From Virgibacillus sp. MSJ-26 (GTDB taxonomy: Bacteria > Bacillota > Bacilli > Bacillales > Amphibacillaceae): a stretch of DNA of 64,000 bases. Positions 59,029 through 64,000 of the stretch are shown here, one piece after another. The DNA is taken from contig NZ_JAHLPW010000004.1 of NCBI RefSeq assembly GCF_018918075.1, forward strand, positions 1-64,000, read 5' to 3'. The position numbers and the translations under genes were made by a program. The notes beneath the pieces were generated by a model that worked only from the letters and a program-made list of their open reading frames with translations, searched no databases and was not told the origin of the DNA. How positions within the stretch are numbered: position 1 is the stretch's first letter; every line of letters starts with the position of its first letter.

Positions 59029-59326
59029 AAGAAAAGCGAGTTGGACCGTTTAGCGACGTATGAACTGGACTGAGCCGAAGGAGATAAAGGAGACACGAAG
59101 AGCGGAGCGATTCGATGTCGACTTATCGTACGGAGGTGAAGGAAGTTCACTAGTCGCTGGTCCATCGAGCTAGACAATAGAAAAGCGATAACGACCAGTT
59201 AGCAACGTATAGGCTGGAGTGACACCGATTGAGATAAAGGAGACACGAAAAGCGAAGCGATTCGATGTCGACTTATCGTAATGAGGTGAAACGAAGCCTA
59301 CTAGTTGTTGGTCGTTTAAGCTAGAC
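59029..59326 (+). repeat. Family I structured repeat pair inside peptide operon 3
   Basis: Copies at 59029-59175 and 59176-59326. Copy 1 pairs TGGACC (59042-59047) with GGTCCA (59159-59164), AGCGAC (59052-59057) with GTCGCT (59153-59158), and TGAACT with AGTTCA. Copy 2 pairs ACGACC (59191-59196) with GGTCGT (59310-59315), AGCAAC (59201-59206) with GTTGTT (59304-59309), and TAGGCT with AGCCTA. Both share GAGATAAAGGAGACACGAA and GTCGACTTATCGTA. Stem sequences differ from the 5.8-kb copies, but pairing is preserved. The remaining 57 bp up to the ATPase gene hold only its RBS. Confidence 0.9.
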
Positions 59327-59383
59327 AGAAGAAAAACGAAATCAACCCTATTTTAAAAGATAGATTGAAAGGTGTGAAAATAG

Positions 59384-60427
59384 ATGGCCACAGAATCAAC
59401 TGCGAACGATAATATATTAGAAGTTAAAGATTTACGAACATCTTTTTTTACAAATGAACAAGAAGTGAAAGCTGTTGATGGGGTTACCTTCAGCCTACCG
59501 AGAGGGAAAACTGTCGGAATTGTTGGGGAATCAGGATCTGGAAAAAGTATCACTTCCCTTTCAATTATGCGTCTAATTGATCAGCCCGGAGAAATCATTG
59601 GTGGCGACATACTATTTAATAATGAAAACTTACTAGAAAAAAACAATAATCAAATGAGAGATATTCGTGGAAAAGATATATCTATGATATTCCAAGAACC
59701 AATGACCTCATTGAACCCAACATATACAGTTGGTCAACAAATCAGTGAGGCATATAAGATACACGAAGGACTCCGAAAAAAAGAGGCGAGACATCGTTCG
59801 ATTGAGATGTTAAAACTTGTTGGAATACCTTCACCTGAAAAACGTATTGATCAGTATCCACATGAACTATCAGGTGGCATGAGACAGCGGGTAATGATTG
59901 CTATCGCGCTCGCCTGTAGTCCGGATCTTCTTATTGCCGATGAACCAACCACTGCGCTAGACGTGACTATTCAGGCGCAAATATTAGAGCTCATTAAAGA
60001 GCTTCAAGAAAAGTTGAATATGTCCGTACTATTAATTACACACGATCTTGGTGTTGTTGCCGAGACCTGTGATTACGTTGCTGTAATGTACTGTGGAAAA
60101 ATTGTTGAGTACGCTGATGTCAGGACAATCTTCAAAGATCCAAAACATCCTTACACAGTGGGGCTTCTCAATTCCTTACCACCACATGATCGGGATATTG
60201 AAGAGGATTTACCGGTTATAAAAGGAAATGTTCCAAGTCCAGCAGAATTACCAAAGGGATGCCGTTTTGCACCGCGTTGTCCTTTTGCCAGTGAAATATG
60301 CAACACTTTACCTGATCTTAAAACTGATGAAAATGAAAATCAAATTCGTTGTTGGATTTATTCGGACGAATGGGATGGGGATCCGGAGGTGAATGTTCAT
60401 GCCGAAAGAACTACTCAAAGTAACTAA
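59384..60427 (+). CDS. Peptide ABC transporter ATPase, D type (system 3)
   Basis: A 347-residue DppD-type ATPase: Walker [14 protein letters not shown], signature [14 protein letters not shown], Walker [15 protein letters not shown]-loop [13 protein letters not shown]. The C-terminal [16 protein letters not shown] motif carries the conserved cysteines. RBS GAAAGGTGTGAAAATAG. It is separated from the permease genes by the Family I pair. Confidence 0.94.
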   Translation: MATESTANDNILEVKDLRTSFFTNEQEVKAVDGVTFSLPRGKTVGIVGESGSGKSITSLSIMRLIDQPGEIIGGDILFNNENLLEKNNNQMRDIRGKDISMIFQEPMTSLNPTYTVGQQISEAYKIHEGLRKKEARHRSIEMLKLVGIPSPEKRIDQYPHELSGGMRQRVMIAIALACSPDLLIADEPTTALDVTIQAQILELIKELQEKLNMSVLLITHDLGVVAETCDYVAVMYCGKIVEYADVRTIFKDPKHPYTVGLLNSLPPHDRDIEEDLPVIKGNVPSPAELPKGCRFAPRCPFASEICNTLPDLKTDENENQIRCWIYSDEWDGDPEVNVHAERTTQSN

Positions 60428-61409
60428 TTTAAAACAACATTTTCCAATTAAAGGGGGATTCCTTGGCCGCACCATTAACCATGTTAAAGCTGTTGATGGT
60501 GTCTCATTTACCATTCATGAAGGTGAAACGGTCAGCATTGTCGGAGAATCCGGATGTGGAAAATCTACAACTGGGCGTGCCATTCTTCGACTTGATGAAC
60601 CTACGGGTGGTGAAGTTAAATTTGACGGAAAAAATCTACTCTCATTTAGCAAAAGAGAGATGCGTCAAAACAGAAAAGATATGCAAGTTATTTTCCAGGA
60701 CCCCTATGCTTCACTTAATCCACGTCAGACTGTGAGACAAATTTTAAATGAAGCAATGGAGATTCAAAAAGTGGTTCCTAAGAAAGATAGAAATGACCGA
60801 ATTCTTGAGTTAATGGAGACGGTTGGACTCGGAGCGCATCAAATTGACCGCTTCCCTCACGAATTTAGTGGGGGGCAACGTCAACGGGTTGGAATAGCAC
60901 GCGCTCTCTCTGTTAATCCACAACTTATCATTTGTGATGAAGCAGTTTCAGCTCTTGATGTATCTATTCAAGCACAAGTTATTAACCTACTTAAAAAGTT
61001 ACAGCGTGAGCTCAACTTAACGTATCTATTTATTTCACACGATCTTGGTGTAGTTCGACACATATCTGACCGAGTGATTGTGATGTACTTAGGGAAAATT
61101 GTTGAAATAGCTGACAAAAAATCATTATTCACAAACCCACAACATCCATATACAAAGTCACTATTATCAGCTATCCCAAATACCGATCCCGATGCAAAAA
61201 GAGAACGAATTATTTTATCAGGAGATGTCCCTTCTCCAATAGATCCACCTACCGGATGCCGATTCCATACACGCTGCCCATTTGCTACAGAAAAGTGTGT
61301 CACTGATGTACCTGAGCTCAGAAACGAAGACTATATGAAAGAAGGCCATCAAACTGCATGCCATTATATAGAAGAAATTGAGTCAGGATTGATGCAACCA
61401 ACGAGGTGA
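60399..61409 (+). CDS. Peptide ABC transporter ATPase, F type (system 3)
   Basis: A 336-residue DppF-type ATPase: Walker [14 protein letters not shown], signature [14 protein letters not shown], Walker [14 protein letters not shown] (Ala-Val replaces the usual Pro-Val/Pro-Thr after DE), H-loop [13 protein letters not shown], and C-terminal [16 protein letters not shown]. It overlaps the D-type gene by 29 bp. Start: ATG 60399, 9 nt after GGAGG, preferred over ATG 60393, which is too close. Confidence 0.94.
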   Translation: MPKELLKVTNLKQHFPIKGGFLGRTINHVKAVDGVSFTIHEGETVSIVGESGCGKSTTGRAILRLDEPTGGEVKFDGKNLLSFSKREMRQNRKDMQVIFQDPYASLNPRQTVRQILNEAMEIQKVVPKKDRNDRILELMETVGLGAHQIDRFPHEFSGGQRQRVGIARALSVNPQLIICDEAVSALDVSIQAQVINLLKKLQRELNLTYLFISHDLGVVRHISDRVIVMYLGKIVEIADKKSLFTNPQHPYTKSLLSAIPNTDPDAKRERIILSGDVPSPIDPPTGCRFHTRCPFATEKCVTDVPELRNEDYMKEGHQTACHYIEEIESGLMQPTR

Positions 61410-61419
61410 TTATTTAATG

Positions 61420-61452
61420 AAGACCGGTCTTTTTTTAGGAACGGTCTTCATT
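61420..61452 (+). terminator. Terminator of peptide operon 3
   Basis: AAGACCGGTC-TTT and GAACGGTCTT pair with one mismatch; T-rich sequence flanks it. It lies 10 bp after the last ATPase gene. Confidence 0.7.
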
Positions 61453-61499
61453 TATTAGCCTACTTCTTTACCTTTAACCTAAATGGAAAGGACGATTCT

Positions 61500-62447
61500 A
61501 TGTCAATACATCATAAACCACGACCACCCGTAGAATTACAAATATTAGAATGTTTAAATGTGAGAATGAATTTATCTACAGATGACCAGCTAACCTATAA
61601 AAATCTCAAAAAAGGACATCTCGGCGAACTAAAGTTTTCCAGAATGTTAGAAAAGACTCTCACAAAACCACCATTACTCCTCTATGACTTATCACTTCAA
61701 CAAAATAACAGCAAGTTCCAAATTGATTGCCTACCGATATTTAATTATAAAATACTCCTACTAGAAATTAAGAACTTTGAAGGTAATTTTTATTTCCATA
61801 ATGATAATTGGTATGTTGTTGAGACGAGAAAAGAAATAAGAAGCCCTCTTATGCAACTAAAACGCAGTGAGCTCTTGTTAAAAGAACTTCTTCAAAAGCT
61901 CGACCATAAAATTCAGGTTGAATCCTATGTTATTTTTGTCAATCAAGAATTCACTTTGTACCAAGCTCCCATTAACTCTTCGATTATCCTACCAACCCAG
62001 GTCAATCGATTTATAAAAAAATTGAACAATCAACCTACAAACCTAAACAGAAGGCGAACAAAACTAGCTAATCAACTCACTGACCTTCATCTGACTGATT
62101 CCTCTCATACACATCTACCTGAATATACATACGAAAAATTGAAAAAAGGAATAGTATGTAAAAATTGTTTTGCTTTTTATACATTAATCAGTAACTCAAA
62201 TATTAAGTGCACATCATGCGGTACACAAGAGAAGATTCGAACTGCCATTTTACGAAATATAAAAGAATTGCATTTACTTTTTCCTAATCTAAAAATAACC
62301 ACATCTCTTATACATGAATGGAGTGATGCAATAGCTTCTAAAAGAGTAATTAGAAATACATTACGAGATAATTTAACTCCCGTTGGAAACGGTAATAGCA
62401 CTTATTATGTGTTTACAACAACTACTCCTACATTTATTTATACATAG
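61500..62447 (+). CDS. NERD-domain nuclease-related protein with zinc ribbon
   Basis: A 315-residue protein. An N-terminal helix (KKGHLGELKFSRMLEKTL) leads into the NERD core at about 60-150, with QIDCLPIF (Asp76) and LLLEIKNFEGNFYF (Glu89, Lys91), the D...ExK pattern of the restriction-endonuclease fold, plus RSPLMQLKRSELLLKELL. Then follows a zinc ribbon (CKNC and CTSC at about 221-240) and a C-terminal helical domain (TTSLIHEWSDAIASKRVIRNTL). Probably DNA processing, but the biological role of NERD proteins is open. It is the intact relative of the gene at 24908. RBS GGAAAGGACG. Monocistronic. Confidence 0.85.
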   Translation: MSIHHKPRPPVELQILECLNVRMNLSTDDQLTYKNLKKGHLGELKFSRMLEKTLTKPPLLLYDLSLQQNNSKFQIDCLPIFNYKILLLEIKNFEGNFYFHNDNWYVVETRKEIRSPLMQLKRSELLLKELLQKLDHKIQVESYVIFVNQEFTLYQAPINSSIILPTQVNRFIKKLNNQPTNLNRRRTKLANQLTDLHLTDSSHTHLPEYTYEKLKKGIVCKNCFAFYTLISNSNIKCTSCGTQEKIRTAILRNIKELHLLFPNLKITTSLIHEWSDAIASKRVIRNTLRDNLTPVGNGNSTYYVFTTTTPTFIYT

Positions 62448-62511
62448 ACTTGAATCTGCGAATAAGGAAAGGCAAGTTTTATATGATATAAAAACCCAAA
62501 TCGCATGTCGT

Positions 62512-62660
62512 GTTACCCCTGAGCATGTTTCTTCATATTAGGCGGTACAAAGAATAGGGACGCGTGCCCCCTAAGCGAGATTTTTACTCTAGGGGGCATT
62601 AAGAATTGAAACCCGTTACCCTAAACGAGATTTTTCACACTAGGGGGCACAATCAGCTAG
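62512..62660 (+). repeat. Family III array, second locus
   Basis: Units start at 62512, 62564 and 62615 (steps 52 and 51). Arms: TTACCCCTGA with TTAGGCGGTA, GTGCCCCCTAAG with CTCTAGGGGGCA, and TTACCCTAA with CTAGGGGGCA. Units 2 and 3 share the loop (A/G)CGAGATTTTT with the array at 138-285. The array lies about 65 bp after the NERD gene, so in a 3' UTR position. The rest of the gap to ridA holds one terminator. Confidence 0.85.
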
Positions 62661-62687
62661 CACTCCTCTTTTTTAATGCAAACTAAA

Positions 62688-62720
62688 ACCGAGTCATCTT
62701 TCATAAGCTGACTCGGCTAA
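62688..62720 (-). terminator. Terminator of ridA
   Basis: CCGAGTCA and TGACTCGG pair around TCTTTCATAAGC. Flanks are AACC on one side and AAG-A-run on the other; it can serve the convergent NERD and ridA transcripts. Confidence 0.6.
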
Positions 62721-62775
62721 GTAAAAAAAGAAAAAGTTTAAAACAAAACGATCTACTATTATAGATAAAAACGAC

Positions 62776-63153
62776 CTATCCCGTATAAACAACAACATCC
62801 ATCTCAACGAGGACGTCTTTAGGTAAGCGACTTACTTCAACAGTGGCGCGTGCTGGGTATGGTTTTTCTAAGTAACTGCCATAGATTTCATTGACAGTTG
62901 CGAATGTGTCCATTGATTTCAAGTAAATGGTAAACTTAACAACCTGAGAAAAGTCTGTACCCGCTTCGCTTAAAATTGCTTTTAAATTTTCCAAAACTTG
63001 CTTCGTTTGGTTTTCTAGTCCGTCGGCAACCTCGCCATTTTCTGGATCCATCCCGATTTGACCTGATACGTAAATAAAATCACCTGCTTGGATAGCTTGT
63101 GAATATGGGCCGATTGCTGCTGGTGCATTTTTAGAGTGAATTTCTTTAACCAT
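62776..63153 (-). CDS. ridA: RidA family reactive intermediate deaminase
   Basis: A 125-residue RidA/YjgF/YabJ protein that hydrolyses reactive 2-aminoacrylate-type imines released by PLP enzymes. All family marks are present: IGPYSQAIQAGDFIYVSGQIG, the catalytic Arg in YPARATVEVSRLPKD, and VLVEMDVVVYTG at the end. RBS GAGAGGAGCA. This fits a neighbourhood with several PLP lyases acting on Thr and Met, though RidA is nearly universal. Confidence 0.95.
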   Translation of the reverse strand: MVKEIHSKNAPAAIGPYSQAIQAGDFIYVSGQIGMDPENGEVADGLENQTKQVLENLKAILSEAGTDFSQVVKFTIYLKSMDTFATVNEIYGSYLEKPYPARATVEVSRLPKDVLVEMDVVVYTG

Positions 63154-63222
63154 AAATATGCTCCTCTCAAAATAATGTCATTCCTAATTCAATTTTAATA
63201 TACTTACTGCAAATATAACAAA

Positions 63223-64000
63223 TTAACTGCGACTCTTTTTAAATAATTCTTTTTCACGCCACTTACCATACCGGAAATACAGGAATGCTACTAAACTACT
63301 TATAATAAAACTGCTTCCCATTCCGATAGCTATGCCAATTTCCCCAGAAACAGTTGCGAAGAAAGCAGTTAAAGGATACCGTAAAATCCAAAATGAAATA
63401 ATATTTAAAATAAGTACTTGATACATGGCTCCAGAGGCACGGACAATCCCATTTAACACAAAATTAATTCCTAAAAACGGAAAACATAAAGCAATAATCT
63501 GTAAATACTGCGTCCCAAATGTCACGGCATTTTCCTCTTGGATAAACAGCCTGACACCATATTCAGCTACAAGCACAACAATAATTGCTATGGCACCCAT
63601 AATCGATAAATTATATAATACTGCATTCTTAGCGATTCTTTTCACACGATTCCAATTTCCAACACCGATATTTTGCCCGGCCATACTACTGACAGATGTT
63701 CCGAGCGCTTGTGCAGGAAGAGTGATTAGTTTATCAAGACGTTGGGCCGCCCCGAAACCACCAACAACGGCTCCACCAAAAGAGGTGACAACACTCATAA
63801 TCGCCGCAGAGCCAGCTGAAATAACAGCCATTTGCAAACCTGAAGGAATTCCGAGATTTAAAATCAAACCGACCTCTGATTTCGATGGCAATGTCGGCAT
63901 ACTAAAAGGCGCCAGCCGCTTGACTAACACATAAATAAAACCGTATAAAAAAGCGCTACCTTGAGAAATGACTGTCGCATAAGCTGCTCCTTTTATTCCA
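63223..64000 (-). CDS. MATE family exporter, 5' part outside the window
   Basis: The C-terminal part (about 258 codons) of a Na+- or H+-coupled multidrug and toxin exporter. The frame stays open through the last base: GIKGAAYATVISQG, typical of the first half of MATE proteins, is encoded at 63960-64000, so the GTG at 63930 is internal and not the start. Later segments (GIPSGLQMAVISAGSAAIM, AQRLDKLITLPAQALGTSVSSMAGQNIG, IAIGMGSSFIISSLVAFLYFRYGKW) are those of the second MATE half. Substrate unknown. It ends in basic KSRS. Incomplete only because of the window edge. Confidence 0.9.
   Translation of the reverse strand, partial: GIKGAAYATVISQGSAFLYGFIYVLVKRLAPFSMPTLPSKSEVGLILNLGIPSGLQMAVISAGSAAIMSVVTSFGGAVVGGFGAAQRLDKLITLPAQALGTSVSSMAGQNIGVGNWNRVKRIAKNAVLYNLSIMGAIAIIVVLVAEYGVRLFIQEENAVTFGTQYLQIIALCFPFLGINFVLNGIVRASGAMYQVLILNIISFWILRYPLTAFFATVSGEIGIAIGMGSSFIISSLVAFLYFRYGKWREKELFKKSRS

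Noticed and set aside
63223..63930. MATE protein starting at the GTG at 63930
   Set aside because: The frame is open to the window end and encodes conserved MATE sequence upstream, so the gene is cut by the window, not short.

Overview
The window looks like the chromosome of an A+T-rich, low-GC Gram-positive member of the Bacillaceae, probably a halotolerant or moderately halophilic one. The reasons are AAGGAGG-type ribosome binding sites, frequent GTG and TTG starts, S-box and yybP-ykoY riboswitches, cre-like operators, Bacillus families (YpmR/YpmS, YpuA, YkpA-type ABC-F, YkhA, PgcA) and very acidic linkers in the exported lipoproteins. The species cannot be named from this sequence alone. 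I saw no tRNA, rRNA, phage, transposase or CRISPR locus.

Layout. 1-5.8 kb: DUF488 protein, TerC-family Mn exporter behind a yybP-ykoY riboswitch, phosphoglucomutase, small membrane export protein, AI-2E-type transporter, small coiled-coil protein. 6.2-12 kb: CPA antiporter with TrkA-N domain, BrnQ, RecQ. 12.3-19.6 kb: M29 aminopeptidase and the histidine utilisation operon hutH-hutU-hutI-hutG with a cre box and a leader hairpin. 19.8-25.6 kb: a coiled-coil protein made of eleven near-identical 42-bp repeats, thioesterase, cardiolipin synthase, methionine gamma-lyase-like enzyme, and a NERD-family paralogue that has lost its nuclease core. 25.7-29.9 kb: SAM-riboswitch operon metY-metX-hom (homoserine to homocysteine), with MetY fused to a CoA-binding-like domain. 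30.4-38.9 kb: ypmR-ypmS, a WYL regulator, an ABC-F protein, threonine degradation (kbl-tdh), an unannotated 47-codon gene, and a LysM/3D cell-wall protein. 39.4-61.4 kb: three complete oligopeptide/dipeptide ABC importers (App-like order D-F-B-C-A; Opp order A-B-C-D-F; and a divergent SBP with C-B-D-F), separated by ypuA, an MFS exporter and a DUF3899 protein. 61.5-64 kb: intact NERD protein, RidA, and a MATE exporter cut by the window end.

The metabolic theme is peptide and amino-acid scavenging: three peptide importers, BrnQ, an aminopeptidase, and catabolic routes for histidine, threonine and methionine, next to a SAM-repressed methionine biosynthesis operon.

The most unusual content is intergenic. 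Several families of non-coding repeats occur. Family I is a roughly 150-bp element, present as two tandem pairs and one roughly 290-bp enlarged copy; its copies differ by compensatory changes in at least three helices, which argues for a conserved folded RNA or DNA. Family II is a larger folded element, two copies. Families III and IV are arrays of short palindromes whose sequences are unrelated but which both repeat every 52 bp. Family V is a 178-bp element with perfect 14-bp inverted ends. Several of these sit directly behind stop codons of plus-strand genes. They are the best candidates here for something undescribed.
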